In this document: positions 7,598 through 16,005 of the stretch, in pieces
Layout: each line of letters starts with the position of its first letter
Position numbering within the stretch: the stretch's first letter is position 1
Assembly: GCA_021783435.1 (NCBI GenBank)
Contig: JAJXUC010000031.1
Span: 1-29,487 of the forward strand
DNA: 29,487 bases
Origin: Pseudomonadota bacterium
GTDB taxonomy: Bacteria > Pseudomonadota > Gammaproteobacteria > Burkholderiales > Burkholderiaceae
Direction of reading: 5' to 3'
Position numbers and translations under genes: made by a program
Notes under the pieces: generated by a model
Told to the model about the DNA's origin: nothing
What the model saw: only the letters and a program-made list of their open reading frames with translations
Databases searched by the model: none

Positions 7598-8211
7598 ATT
7601 CCGCCCCTTTGCTGGCGGTCCCGGCGCAGCCACGCAAGCGTCCCAAGCCCGGCGAGCGGCGCGAGCAAATCCTCCAATGCCTGGCCGGCATGTTGGAGGA
7701 GCCGGGTACGGAGCGCATCACCACCGCCGCGTTGGCGCAACGTCTGCAGGTTTCCGAGGCGGCGCTGTACCGCCATTTCGCCAGCAAGGCGCAAATGTTC
7801 GAGGCGCTGATCGAGTTCATCGAACACAGCGTCTTCGGCCTGATCAACCAGATCACGCAGCAGCAGGAATCCGGCGCCCAGCAGGCGGCTCGCATCGTCC
7901 AGGCCTTGTTGGGCTTCGCCGAAAAAAACGCCGGCCTCTGCCGCGTCATGGCGGGCGATGCGCTGGTTGGCGAACATGTCCGGTTGCAGCTGCGCATGAA
8001 CCAGTTCTTCGAGCGTGTCGAGGCCGCCCTGCGGCAGAGTCTGAAGCTGGCGGTGGAACAGGGTGGCATGGCCTCCGGCTTCAATCCTGCGCAGCGTGCC
8101 CAACTGTTGGCCGTCTACGTCTGCGGCTGTTTGCTGCAGTTCACACGCAGCGGCCCCGGCCGGCTGACTGCGGGCGGCGTCGAGCGCGCCATCAGCGTTC
8201 TGCTGGCTTGA
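7567..8211 (+). CDS. slmA: Nucleoid occlusion factor, TetR family
   Basis: A 214-residue TetR-family DNA-binding protein matching SlmA, which binds chromosomal sites and blocks FtsZ ring assembly over the nucleoid. The helix-turn-helix region (RITTAALAQRL, VSEAALYRHFASKAQMFEALIEFIE) and the following LLGFAEKNAGLCRVMAGDAL are close to E. coli SlmA as I remember it. The N-terminus is about 20 residues longer and Pro/Arg/Lys-rich. The ATG at 7567 sits inside the end of the HAD gene with no strong ribosome site, so its translation may be coupled; a TTG at about 7609 is another possible start. Its position after argB is usual in this group of bacteria. Confidence 0.9.
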   Translation: MASAFVDPALNSAPLLAVPAQPRKRPKPGERREQILQCLAGMLEEPGTERITTAALAQRLQVSEAALYRHFASKAQMFEALIEFIEHSVFGLINQITQQQESGAQQAARIVQALLGFAEKNAGLCRVMAGDALVGEHVRLQLRMNQFFERVEAALRQSLKLAVEQGGMASGFNPAQRAQLLAVYVCGCLLQFTRSGPGRLTAGGVERAISVLLA

Positions 8212-8292
8212 ACGCTTGCGGCTGGCTCGCCGCCGCATCGTGACACCCATGGGGATGGCGCACCCTGGCTCATCCGCAAGGTGCGCGGGCAA

Positions 8293-8314
8293 ACGCCGGC
8301 GCTAAGTCCGGCGT
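8293..8314 (+). terminator. Weak hairpin after slmA
   Basis: ACGCCGG / CCGGCGT, a perfect 7-bp stem with an 8-base loop in the gap between slmA and the TetR gene. No T-tract follows, so terminator function is uncertain. Confidence 0.3.
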
Positions 8315-8329
8315 GGACGCAGGTTGGAG

Positions 8330-8369
8330 TTGACAAAACCAGCGGTTTCAGAAATAGTACGACCGTTCG
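8330..8369 (+). promoter_or_regulatory. Promoter and likely TetR operator of the beta-oxidation operon
   Basis: A perfect TTGACA -35 box lies at 8330-8335, with AATAGT as -10 at 8353-8358 after 17 bases. Directly downstream, at 8360-8369, sits CGACCGTTCG, an inverted repeat with CGA/TCG arms, spanning the expected start of transcription. A TetR protein bound there would block the promoter. The next gene is a TetR regulator, so autoregulation is the simplest reading. Confidence 0.55.
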
Positions 8370-8389
8370 ATTTTTGAAATCCAGCCGCC

Positions 8390-9118
8390 ATGCCTCGTAA
8401 AACTGCATCCAACGCCAGATCCGCGCCAAGGCCGGCTGCCGCTGCGCGTGTGGTCGCCCCTAGCTCTGGCGAGACCGTCGAGTTGCCGGGCAAAGGCCAT
8501 CAGACCCGCCAGGCGATACTCGATTGCGCACTGCAAATGGCGGGGCGCATCGGTCTGGAGGGGTTGTCGATCGGTGTGCTTGCCGACCGCATGGACATGA
8601 GCAAATCCGGTGTGTTTGCCCATTTCGGCTCGCGCGAGGAATTGCAGATTTCCGTCATCCGCCGCTACCACAGCCTGTTCGAGGCCGACGTGTTTTATCC
8701 CGCGTTGGATCAGCCCCGTGGCCTTCCGCGGCTGCATATGCTGTTCGACCGCTGGGTGCAGCAGGTCAGCCGCGAGGTGGAAACCGGCTGCATCTACATT
8801 TCCGGCGCCGTCGAGTTCGACGACCGGCCAGGCCCGGTGCGCGACGCGCTGGTGCTCATGGTGCAGACCTGGCACGACGCTCTGCTGCGCGCGGTGTCGC
8901 AAGCCGTCGAGGTCGGACACCTGCAGGCCAATACCCCGGCGCAGTTGCTGATGTTCGAACTGCACGGCCTGATCCTCGCCCTGCACCACGATTCCCGACT
9001 GCTGCGCGTGCACGGTTGCGTCGAACTGGCACGGCACGGCTACCGGCGGCTCATCGGTCAATACGCCACCCCGACCGGGATGAAACTGCTGCAGACACTC
9101 TGCGGCGCTGGCGACTGA
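8390..9118 (+). CDS. TetR-family regulator of fatty-acid degradation
   Basis: A 242-residue TetR repressor. The helix-turn-helix is at about residues 40-85 (HQTRQAILDCALQMAGRIG, LSIGVLADRMDMSKSGVFAHFGSREELQ), followed by an all-helical ligand domain (VETGCIYISGAVEFDDRPGP). The first 35 residues are an unstructured Ala/Arg/Pro tail. It heads the beta-oxidation genes and is preceded by a good promoter with an overlapping inverted repeat, so it probably represses this operon and itself until an acyl-CoA binds. That role is inferred from position; the ligand is not shown. The acyl-CoA dehydrogenase starts 61 bases after its stop. Confidence 0.88.
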   Translation: MPRKTASNARSAPRPAAAARVVAPSSGETVELPGKGHQTRQAILDCALQMAGRIGLEGLSIGVLADRMDMSKSGVFAHFGSREELQISVIRRYHSLFEADVFYPALDQPRGLPRLHMLFDRWVQQVSREVETGCIYISGAVEFDDRPGPVRDALVLMVQTWHDALLRAVSQAVEVGHLQANTPAQLLMFELHGLILALHHDSRLLRVHGCVELARHGYRRLIGQYATPTGMKLLQTLCGAGD

Positions 9119-9179
9119 AGCGCTGTCATCCGCGCGCCTTCGGCCATACCCCTATCCGTTCCCATTTCAGGAGACCACC

Positions 9180-10979
9180 GTGCCCCAATACACCCCGCCG
9201 CTGCGCGACATGCAATTCGTCCTGCACGAAGTGCTCGATGTCGTGCCTGCGCTGCGCGCATTGCCTCCCCATGCCGACGTCGACGCCGACCTCATCAACC
9301 AAGTCTGCGAGGAGGCCGGCAAGTTCTGCGCCGAAGTGCTGTTCCCCATCAACCTGAGTGGCGACAGCGAGGGCTGCCATTACGACCCGGCGACCCATGC
9401 CGTCACCACGCCCAAGGGCTACAAGGAGGCGTGGGCCCAGTATGTGGAAGCCGGCTGGCCGCTGCTGACCGCGGCGCCCGAATACGGTGGCCAGGGCCTT
9501 CCCCACCTGGTGGGCAGTGCCGTGCACGAAATGGAAAACGCCGCCAACCAGGCCTGGACCATGTACCCCGGCTTGACGCAGGGGGTGGTGGAGTTGCTGT
9601 CCGCGCATGGCAGCGAGGCGCAGAAAGACCTCTACCTGCCCAGGCTCGCATCGGGCCAGTGGACCGGCACCATGTGCCTGACCGAGCCCCATTGCGGCAC
9701 GGATCTGGGGCTGATTCGCACCAAGGCCGAGCCGCTTGACGGCGGCGGCTACAAGCTTACGGGGCAGAAGATTTTCATCTCCAGCGGCGAGCATGATCTG
9801 GCCGAGAACATCATCCACATGGTGCTGGCCAAACTGCCTGGGGCGCCCGAGGGCAGCAAAGGCATTTCGCTGTTCGTCGTGCCCAAATTCCTGCCCGATG
9901 CCCGTGGCGACAAGGACCAGCGCAACGGCATTTTTTGCTCAGGCATCGAGCACAAGATGGGCATCCATGGCAACTCCACCTGCCAGATCACGCTGGACGG
10001 CGCCACCGGCTGGCTGGTGGGCGAACCCAACAAAGGCCTGGCGGCGATGTTCGTGATGATGAACGGAGCGCGTCTCGGCGTGGGTATGCAGTCGCTGGGC
10101 CTGACCGAAGTGGCCTATCAGAACGCGGTAGCCTACGCCAAGGACCGCCTGCAGATGCGCGCGCTCACCGGTCCGAAAGCGCCGGAACAACCGGCCGATC
10201 CCATCATCGTCCACCCCGATGTGCGCCGCATGCTGCTCACGGCCCGCGCCTGGGCCGAAGGCGGGCGCTTCCTGGCCTACTGGGTGGCGCTGATGCTCGA
10301 CCAGGCGCAGTTGCATCCCGACGACGATGTGCGCAAGGACGCCGATGATCTGGTGGCGCTGCTCACGCCCATCGTCAAGGCCTTCATCAGTGACAACGGG
10401 TTCGACGCCACCAACGCCTGCATGCAGGTGTTCGGCGGCCATGGCTACATCCACGAATGGGGCATGGAGCAATATGTGCGCGACGCCCGCATCAACATGA
10501 TTTATGAAGGCACCAACACCATCCAGGCACTCGATCTCATCGGCCGCAAGGTGCTGATGGACAACGGGGTCAAGCTGAAAAAGTTCGGCAAGCTGGTCGC
10601 CGACTTCATCGACGCCGAAGGCGTGGATGAGGCCATGCAGGAGTTCGTCAACCCCCTGGCCGATCTCGGCGACAAGGTGCAGAAGCTCACCCTGGAGCTG
10701 GGCATGAAGGCCATGACCAACCGCGAGGAAATCGGCGCCGCCGCCGTACCCTATTTGCGCGTGGTCGGTCATCTGGTGTTCGCCTACGGCTTTGCCCGCA
10801 TGGCCAAGGTGGCGCAGGCCAGGCTGGCGCAAAACCCCGCGGACGCTGCCTTCTATCAGGCCAAGCTGCAGACCGCGCGGTTTTACTTCGCCAGGCTCTA
10901 CCCGGAATCGGCGGCCGCCATCCGCATGGCGCGCAGCGGCGCCAAGGCGCTGATGGACACCGATGCCGCACTCGCCTGA
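9180..10979 (+). CDS. Acyl-CoA dehydrogenase (long 600-residue type)
   Basis: A 599-residue FAD-dependent acyl-CoA dehydrogenase, first step of beta-oxidation. The start is GTG at 9180 with an AGGAG box. Residues about 40-160 form the N-terminal helical domain, 160-300 the beta domain (CLTEPHCGTDLG, GQKIFISSGEHDL) and 300-450 the C-terminal helical domain (GARLGVGMQSLG, QVFGGHGYIHEWGMEQYVRDARI). The expected catalytic base is E443 in IYEGTNTIQ. An extra C-terminal domain of about 140 residues puts it in the subgroup that includes DmdC-like enzymes and the long FadE-type paralogs. Chain-length preference cannot be told from sequence. It is co-transcribed with the genes downstream. Confidence 0.93.
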   Translation: MPQYTPPLRDMQFVLHEVLDVVPALRALPPHADVDADLINQVCEEAGKFCAEVLFPINLSGDSEGCHYDPATHAVTTPKGYKEAWAQYVEAGWPLLTAAPEYGGQGLPHLVGSAVHEMENAANQAWTMYPGLTQGVVELLSAHGSEAQKDLYLPRLASGQWTGTMCLTEPHCGTDLGLIRTKAEPLDGGGYKLTGQKIFISSGEHDLAENIIHMVLAKLPGAPEGSKGISLFVVPKFLPDARGDKDQRNGIFCSGIEHKMGIHGNSTCQITLDGATGWLVGEPNKGLAAMFVMMNGARLGVGMQSLGLTEVAYQNAVAYAKDRLQMRALTGPKAPEQPADPIIVHPDVRRMLLTARAWAEGGRFLAYWVALMLDQAQLHPDDDVRKDADDLVALLTPIVKAFISDNGFDATNACMQVFGGHGYIHEWGMEQYVRDARINMIYEGTNTIQALDLIGRKVLMDNGVKLKKFGKLVADFIDAEGVDEAMQEFVNPLADLGDKVQKLTLELGMKAMTNREEIGAAAVPYLRVVGHLVFAYGFARMAKVAQARLAQNPADAAFYQAKLQTARFYFARLYPESAAAIRMARSGAKALMDTDAALA

Positions 10980-11037
10980 GCCGCAGCCGCTGCGCCGTCC
11001 ATCCGCCGACATCATCGATCCCAACCGAGGACCCGTC

Positions 11038-13434
11038 ATGACCCCCCGTTTCCCGATTCGCCAGGTTGCCGTGCTGGGCGCCGGCGTCATGGGCGCGCAG
11101 ATCGCCGCCCATTGCATCAACGCCCGAGTGCCTGTGATCCTGTTCGATCTGCCGGCCAAGGAAGGGCCGAGCAACGCCATTGCCGACAAGGCCGTGGCCA
11201 ATCTCAAAAAACTCAGCCCGGCGCCATTCGGCTTGGCCGAGGACGCAGCGCAGATCCGCAGCGCCAACTACGCCACCGACTTGCCCTTGCTGGCCGGTTG
11301 CGATCTCGTCATCGAAGCCATCGCCGAGCGCATGGACTGGAAGCACGACCTCTACCAGAAGGTCACCCCGCACCTGGCGCCGCACGCGCTGTTCGCCAGC
11401 AACACCTCCGGGCTGTCGATCACGGCCTTGAGCGAGGGCTTCGAGGCCGGCCTGCGCACGCGCTTTTGCGGGGTGCACTTCTTCAACCCGCCGCGCTACA
11501 TGCCGCTGGTCGAACTCATTCCCACGTCGAGCACCGCGCCTGAAGTGCTGGACCGGCTCGAAAGCTTTCTCACCAGCACCCTGGGCAAGAGCGTGGTGCG
11601 GGCGCTGGACACGCCGAACTTCGTCGCCAATCGCGTCGGCGTGTTTTCCATCCTCGCGGTGATGCACGAGGCGCACACCTTCGGCCTGAGCTACGACGTG
11701 GTCGACGACCTCACCGGGTCCAAGCTGGGTCGTGCCAAGAGCGCCACTTTCCGCACCGCCGACGTCGTCGGGCTGGACACCATGGGCCATGTCATCAAGA
11801 CCATGCTCGACGCCCTGCCGGCGGACCAGGACCCGTTCGCCGCGCTCTACGCCACGCCGCCTGCGCTGAAGGCGCTGGTGGACAAGGGGGCGCTGGGGCA
11901 GAAAACCGGTGCCGGCTTCTACAAAAAAGTGGGCCGCGACATCCTGCGCTACGACCCCGCCAGCGGCGACTACGTCGCGGGCGGCGGCAAGGCCGACGAG
12001 ATCGTCGTGCGCATATTGAAAAAGCCCGCGGCCGAGCGCTACAAGCTGCTGCGCGAGTCCAGCAATCCGCAGGCGCAATTCCTCTGGGCCGTGTTCCGCG
12101 ACGTGTGGCACTACATCGCCGTGCATCTGGGCAGCGTGGCCGATAACGCCCGCGACCTGGACTTCGCCATTTGCTGGGGTTTCGGCTGGAACGAAGGCCC
12201 GTTCGAGAGCTGGCAGGCAGCCGGCTGGAAGCAGATTGCCGGCTGGGTGGCCGAAGACATCGCCGCCGGCAAAGCCTTGTGCGGCGCGCCGCTGCCGGCT
12301 TGGGTCGGGCAGATCGACGCCGTGCACAAGCCCGAGGGTTCGTGGTCGGCCGCGCGCGGCGCCTACGTGCCGCGGCGCGAACTGCCGGTCATGGCGCGGC
12401 AGTTGTTCCCGCAAACCGTGCTGGGCGAAGCGGCGCGCAATCCGGCCACGGCCGGTGCCACGGTGTTCGAGGACGAAGCCATCAGGCTGTGGACTCCGTC
12501 CGAGTTTGACGATGTGCTCGTCGCCAGCTTCAAGACCAAGATGAACACCCTCGGCCCCGGCGTGGTGGCCGGCTTGCACCGTGCGGTGGACGAGGCCGAG
12601 CGTGGCTACGCCGGTCTGGTGGTGTGGCAGACCGGCGAGCCGTTTTCCGCCGGCGCCGATCTGCAGGCGATGCTGCCGGCCTTCATGGCGGGTGGCTCCA
12701 AGGCCATCGAGCCAGAAGAGAAGAAATTGCAGGACGTGATGCTGCGCCTGCGCTACGCCCAGGTGCCGGTGGTGGCGGCGATGCGCGGCCTGGCGCTGGG
12801 CGGCGGCTGCGAGCTGGCGGCCTACACCGCGCGCCGCGTGGCCGCGCTGGAAACCTATGTCGGTCTGGTGGAGGTGGGCGTGGGCCTGATCCCCGGCGGC
12901 GGCGGCCTGACCTATCTGGCCCGCCGCGCCAGCGAACTGGCGCAGGCCAACGGCGGCAATGTCGACGTGCTCGCCTTCCTCAAGGCGCTATACATGCAGC
13001 CGGCGATGGCGGCGGTGTCCAAGTCGGCCATCGAGGCACGGCAGATGGGTTATCTCTTGCCCGAGGACGTGATCGTGCTGCACAAGGACGAGTTGCTGCA
13101 TGTGGCCTGCTCGCAGGCGCGGGCCCTGGCCGATGCGGGTTACCGTCCGCCGCTTGCCGCGCGCATCACTGTGGCCGGTCGCAGCGGCACCGCCACCATC
13201 AAGAGCCAACTCGTGAACATGCGCGACGGCGGCCAGATCAGCGCCCATGACTTCGCCCTCGGTGCTGCCGTGGCCGACGTCATGTGCGGCGGCGAAGTCG
13301 ATGCCGGCAGCGTGGTCGACGAAGCTTGGCTGATGCGCCTGGAGCGCCGGCATTTCTGCGCCCTGCTGGACAATCCCAAGACCCAGGAGCGCATCATGGG
13401 CATGCTGCAGACCGGCAAGCCGGTGCGCAACTGA
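11038..13434 (+). CDS. Bifunctional 3-hydroxyacyl-CoA dehydrogenase / enoyl-CoA hydratase
   Basis: A 798-residue two-domain beta-oxidation enzyme. The N-terminal half is the NAD-dependent 3-hydroxyacyl-CoA dehydrogenase: GAGVMGAQIAAH (residues 14-25), FASNTSGLSI, catalytic H147 in VHFFNPPRYMPLVEL and GFYKK near 300. The C-terminal half (about 500-700) is a crotonase hydratase with both catalytic glutamates, E592 in GGGCELA and E612 in LVEVGVG, spaced by 20 as in classic hydratases. The order dehydrogenase-then-hydratase is the reverse of E. coli FadB and matches B. subtilis FadN. ATG 11038 has a GAGGA box. The stop is 17 bases before the thioesterase start. Confidence 0.94.
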   Translation: MTPRFPIRQVAVLGAGVMGAQIAAHCINARVPVILFDLPAKEGPSNAIADKAVANLKKLSPAPFGLAEDAAQIRSANYATDLPLLAGCDLVIEAIAERMDWKHDLYQKVTPHLAPHALFASNTSGLSITALSEGFEAGLRTRFCGVHFFNPPRYMPLVELIPTSSTAPEVLDRLESFLTSTLGKSVVRALDTPNFVANRVGVFSILAVMHEAHTFGLSYDVVDDLTGSKLGRAKSATFRTADVVGLDTMGHVIKTMLDALPADQDPFAALYATPPALKALVDKGALGQKTGAGFYKKVGRDILRYDPASGDYVAGGGKADEIVVRILKKPAAERYKLLRESSNPQAQFLWAVFRDVWHYIAVHLGSVADNARDLDFAICWGFGWNEGPFESWQAAGWKQIAGWVAEDIAAGKALCGAPLPAWVGQIDAVHKPEGSWSAARGAYVPRRELPVMARQLFPQTVLGEAARNPATAGATVFEDEAIRLWTPSEFDDVLVASFKTKMNTLGPGVVAGLHRAVDEAERGYAGLVVWQTGEPFSAGADLQAMLPAFMAGGSKAIEPEEKKLQDVMLRLRYAQVPVVAAMRGLALGGGCELAAYTARRVAALETYVGLVEVGVGLIPGGGGLTYLARRASELAQANGGNVDVLAFLKALYMQPAMAAVSKSAIEARQMGYLLPEDVIVLHKDELLHVACSQARALADAGYRPPLAARITVAGRSGTATIKSQLVNMRDGGQISAHDFALGAAVADVMCGGEVDAGSVVDEAWLMRLERRHFCALLDNPKTQERIMGMLQTGKPVRN

Positions 13435-13451
13435 GTGCCGGACGTCGCGCG

Positions 13452-13877
13452 ATGAACCCCATGCTCGATGCTGGCCGCGCCGTGCTGGCGCAGCAACCCT
13501 TCAGCGCGCTGCTGGGCACGGAGCTGTCGGTGTTTGAAGCCGACCGCGCCGTGCTGGAACTGCCGCTGCGCCAGGATTTGTTGCAGCAGAACGGTTTTGC
13601 CCATGGCGGCGTGCTGTGCTATTTGGCCGACAACGCGCTGACCTTTGCCGGGGGCGGCGCGCTGGGTGCGGCCGTCGTCACCTCGGAGTTCAAGATCAAC
13701 TACCTGCGCCCCGCGCTCGGCGAGCGGCTGTGCGCCGAGGCCAGCGTGATGCATGCCGGGCGCAGCCAGGCCGTCGTGCGCTGCGAGATTTATGCCGTGC
13801 AAGGCGGCGCGCGCAAGTTGTGCGCCGCCGCCCAAGGAACCATCACCCTACTGGCCGAGCCGCGCAAGCCCGGCTGA
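13452..13877 (+). CDS. PaaI-type hot-dog thioesterase
   Basis: A 141-residue single hot-dog domain protein expected to hydrolyse acyl-CoA thioesters in the cytoplasm. The active-site helix is QNGFAHGGVLCYLADNALTF, with the family's HGG and a following Asp; VVTSEFKINYLRPA and the later beta strand VVRCEIYAV complete the fold. ATG 13452 lies 17 bases after the previous stop and 26 bases before the thiolase start at its other end, so it is firmly inside the operon. It may free CoA when stalled intermediates build up; this is inferred. Confidence 0.88.
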   Translation: MNPMLDAGRAVLAQQPFSALLGTELSVFEADRAVLELPLRQDLLQQNGFAHGGVLCYLADNALTFAGGGALGAAVVTSEFKINYLRPALGERLCAEASVMHAGRSQAVVRCEIYAVQGGARKLCAAAQGTITLLAEPRKPG

Positions 13878-13903
13878 GCCACCCACTGCATCAGGAGTCC
13901 GTT

Positions 13904-15133
13904 ATGTCCCGCCAAGTTCAAGACGCCTACATCGTCGCCGCCGCGCGTACGCCCATCGGCAAGTCGCATCGCGGCATGTTCCGCAACACCCGTCCGGAGG
14001 ATTTGCTGATCGCCGCCATCCACGCCGCGCTCAAGCAGGCGCCGGGGCTGGATCCGGCGGCCATCGAAGACGCCATCATCGGCTGCGCCATGCCCGAGGG
14101 CGAGCAGGGGCTGAACATGGCGCGCATCACCGCGCTGCTGGCCGGACTGCCGAATTCGGTCGGCGGCGTCACGGTCAACCGCTTTTGCGCCTCGGGCGTG
14201 ACGGCCATCCAGATGGCGGCCGACCGCATTCGCGTCGGCGAGGCCGAGGTCATGCTGGCCGGCGGTGCCGAGAGCATGAGCATGGTGCCGATGAGCGGCA
14301 ACAAGCCCTCGTTCAACCCGCTGGTGTTCGCCCGCGACGAAAACGTCGGCATTGCCTACGGCATGGGCCTGACCGCCGAGAAGGTGGCGCAGCAATGGAA
14401 GGTCAGCCGCGAGCAGCAGGACGCCTTCGCGCTGCAGTCGCACCAGCGCGCGTTGGCGGCGTTTGCCGCCGGCGAGTTCAGTGACGAAATCGTGCCGATC
14501 GACATCGTCGACCGCGTGCCGGATCTGGCGAGCGGCAAAGTGGTCGAGCGCCGCCGCACCGTCAACCTGGATGAGGGCCCGCGTGCCGACACCTCGCTCG
14601 AAGCCCTCGCCAAACTGCGCCCCGCTTTCGCCGCGCCCAAGGACCCGACGGGCAAAGCCACCGGCCTGGGCAGTGTCACGGCGGGCAACAGCTCGCAAAC
14701 CTCGGACGGCGCCGGCGCGCTCATCCTGGCGTCGGAGGCGGCGCTCAAGCGCTACAACCTGCAGCCGCTGGCGCGCTTCGTCAGCTTTGCCTCGCGCGGC
14801 GTGCCGCCCGAAATCATGGGCATCGGCCCGATCGAGGCCATTCCCGCCGCGCTCAAGGCCGGCGGGCTCAAGCTCGACGACATCGGCTGGATCGAGCTGA
14901 ACGAAGCCTTCGCCGCACAGTCGCTTGCGGTCATCAACACGTGCGGGCTCGACCCCTCCAAGGTCAACCCGCTGGGCGGCGCCATCGCCCTCGGTCATCC
15001 GCTCGGTGCTACGGGCGCGATCCGCGCGGCTACCGCCATGTACGGCATGCGTCGGCGCAAGTTGAAGTACGGCATGGTGACCATGTGTGTGGGTACGGGC
15101 CAAGGCGCGGCAGGCATTTTCGAACTGGTCTGA
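13904..15133 (+). CDS. Acetyl-CoA acyltransferase (3-ketoacyl-CoA thiolase)
   Basis: A 409-residue degradative thiolase, last step of the beta-oxidation cycle: 3-ketoacyl-CoA plus CoA to acetyl-CoA and a shortened acyl-CoA. The catalytic residues are all present: C95 in NRFCASG, H365 in ALGHPLGATGA and C395 in CVGTGQGAAG. The N-terminus (VAAARTPIGKSHRGMFR) is typical. The ATG at 13904 has an AGGAG box. It follows the thioesterase by 26 bases. Whether it prefers long or short chains cannot be read from the sequence; the operon favours a FadA/FadI-like role. Confidence 0.94.
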   Translation: MSRQVQDAYIVAAARTPIGKSHRGMFRNTRPEDLLIAAIHAALKQAPGLDPAAIEDAIIGCAMPEGEQGLNMARITALLAGLPNSVGGVTVNRFCASGVTAIQMAADRIRVGEAEVMLAGGAESMSMVPMSGNKPSFNPLVFARDENVGIAYGMGLTAEKVAQQWKVSREQQDAFALQSHQRALAAFAAGEFSDEIVPIDIVDRVPDLASGKVVERRRTVNLDEGPRADTSLEALAKLRPAFAAPKDPTGKATGLGSVTAGNSSQTSDGAGALILASEAALKRYNLQPLARFVSFASRGVPPEIMGIGPIEAIPAALKAGGLKLDDIGWIELNEAFAAQSLAVINTCGLDPSKVNPLGGAIALGHPLGATGAIRAATAMYGMRRRKLKYGMVTMCVGTGQGAAGIFELV

Positions 15134-15207
15134 GACCCGGCAGGGGCCCGTGGCAACCCCCCTGTGCAACATCATTGCCTTGAACGACCCCCTCCGGAGC
15201 GATCACC

Positions 15208-15972
15208 ATGTCCGAAATCCTCGCCCATCCTGAACAAGGCGTGCTGACCCTGACCTTCAACCGGGTCGAGAAAAAGAACGCGCTCACCAGCGCGATGTAC
15301 GCCGCGCTGGCCGACCATCTGGAGCGGGCCGCCGGCGACGCGCACACCCGAGTGCTGGTCATCCAGGGCCAGGAGAGTCTGTTCACCGCCGGCAACGATG
15401 TGAGCGAGTTCCTGCAGCGCCCCCCCGCCAGCATGGAGGCGCCGGTGTTCCGTTTCCTACGTGCCATCGCCGACTTTCCGAAGCCTGCCATTGCCGCCGT
15501 CTGCGGGCCTGCCGTGGGCATCGGCACCACCCTGTTGCTGCATTGCGATCTGGTCTATGCGGGTGACAGCGCGCTGTTCTCGCTGCCTTTCGTCAACCTG
15601 GGTCTGTGCCCCGAGGCCGCGTCCAGCCTGCTGCTGCCGCAGCGCATCGGTCATGTGGCTGCAAACGAAAAGCTGCTGTTCGGTGAGCCCTTCACCGCCG
15701 ACGAGGCGCACGAATTGGGATTGGTCAACCGTGTGCTGCCGCCGCCCGAGGTCAATACCTTCACCTTGCAACAAGCGCGCAAACTCGCGGCCAAGCCGCT
15801 GACCTCGCTGATGGTCACCAAATCCCTGTTGCGCCAGCCGCAGCGCGCTGCGGTGCATGCCATGATCACCGAAGAAGCGGGTCACTTCGAGCGCTTGCTC
15901 AAGGGCCCGGCAGCGAAAGAAGCATTCGGCGCATTTTTGGCCAAGCGCAAGCCGGATTTCTCCGGGCTCTGA
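15208..15972 (+). CDS. Crotonase-family protein, probably delta3-delta2-enoyl-CoA isomerase
   Basis: A 254-residue crotonase-fold protein. The oxyanion-hole regions FTAGNDVSEF and CGPAVGIGTTLLLHCDLVYA are clear. The two hydratase glutamates are missing: T108 and F128 sit where a hydratase has Glu. Instead E136 in LPFVNLGLCPEAASS matches the single catalytic Glu of peroxisomal-type (ECI2/PECI-like) enoyl-CoA isomerases. It therefore probably shifts double bonds of unsaturated fatty acids so they can enter the cycle; the hydratase step is supplied by the bifunctional enzyme. It is last in the operon, 74 bases after the thiolase, with a GGAG box, and is followed by a strong hairpin. Confidence 0.88.
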   Translation: MSEILAHPEQGVLTLTFNRVEKKNALTSAMYAALADHLERAAGDAHTRVLVIQGQESLFTAGNDVSEFLQRPPASMEAPVFRFLRAIADFPKPAIAAVCGPAVGIGTTLLLHCDLVYAGDSALFSLPFVNLGLCPEAASSLLLPQRIGHVAANEKLLFGEPFTADEAHELGLVNRVLPPPEVNTFTLQQARKLAAKPLTSLMVTKSLLRQPQRAAVHAMITEEAGHFERLLKGPAAKEAFGAFLAKRKPDFSGL

Positions 15973-15977
15973 GGTTT

Positions 15978-16003
15978 GCGGTCGGCGCTGATGCGCTGAC
16001 CGC
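15978..16003. terminator. Hairpin between converging operons
   Basis: An 11-bp stem with one G-T pair (GCGGTCGGCGC / GCGCTGACCGC) and a TGAT loop lies between the ends of the isomerase gene and trmL. It overlaps a perfect 16-bp palindrome at 15995-16010 that includes the trmL stop. There is no T-tract; it is likely a shared, bidirectional transcript end. Confidence 0.55.
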
Positions 16004-16005
16004 GG

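Noticed and set aside
10687..12579. Long minus-strand frame (630 codons) across the end of the acyl-CoA dehydrogenase and the bifunctional enzyme
   Set aside because: It spans two well-supported genes on the other strand and has Arg/Gly/His-rich composition typical of antisense frames.
13790..15175. Minus-strand frame (461 codons) opposite the thiolase
   Set aside because: Shadow of the thiolase, whose three catalytic residues are intact; no recognisable fold on the minus strand.
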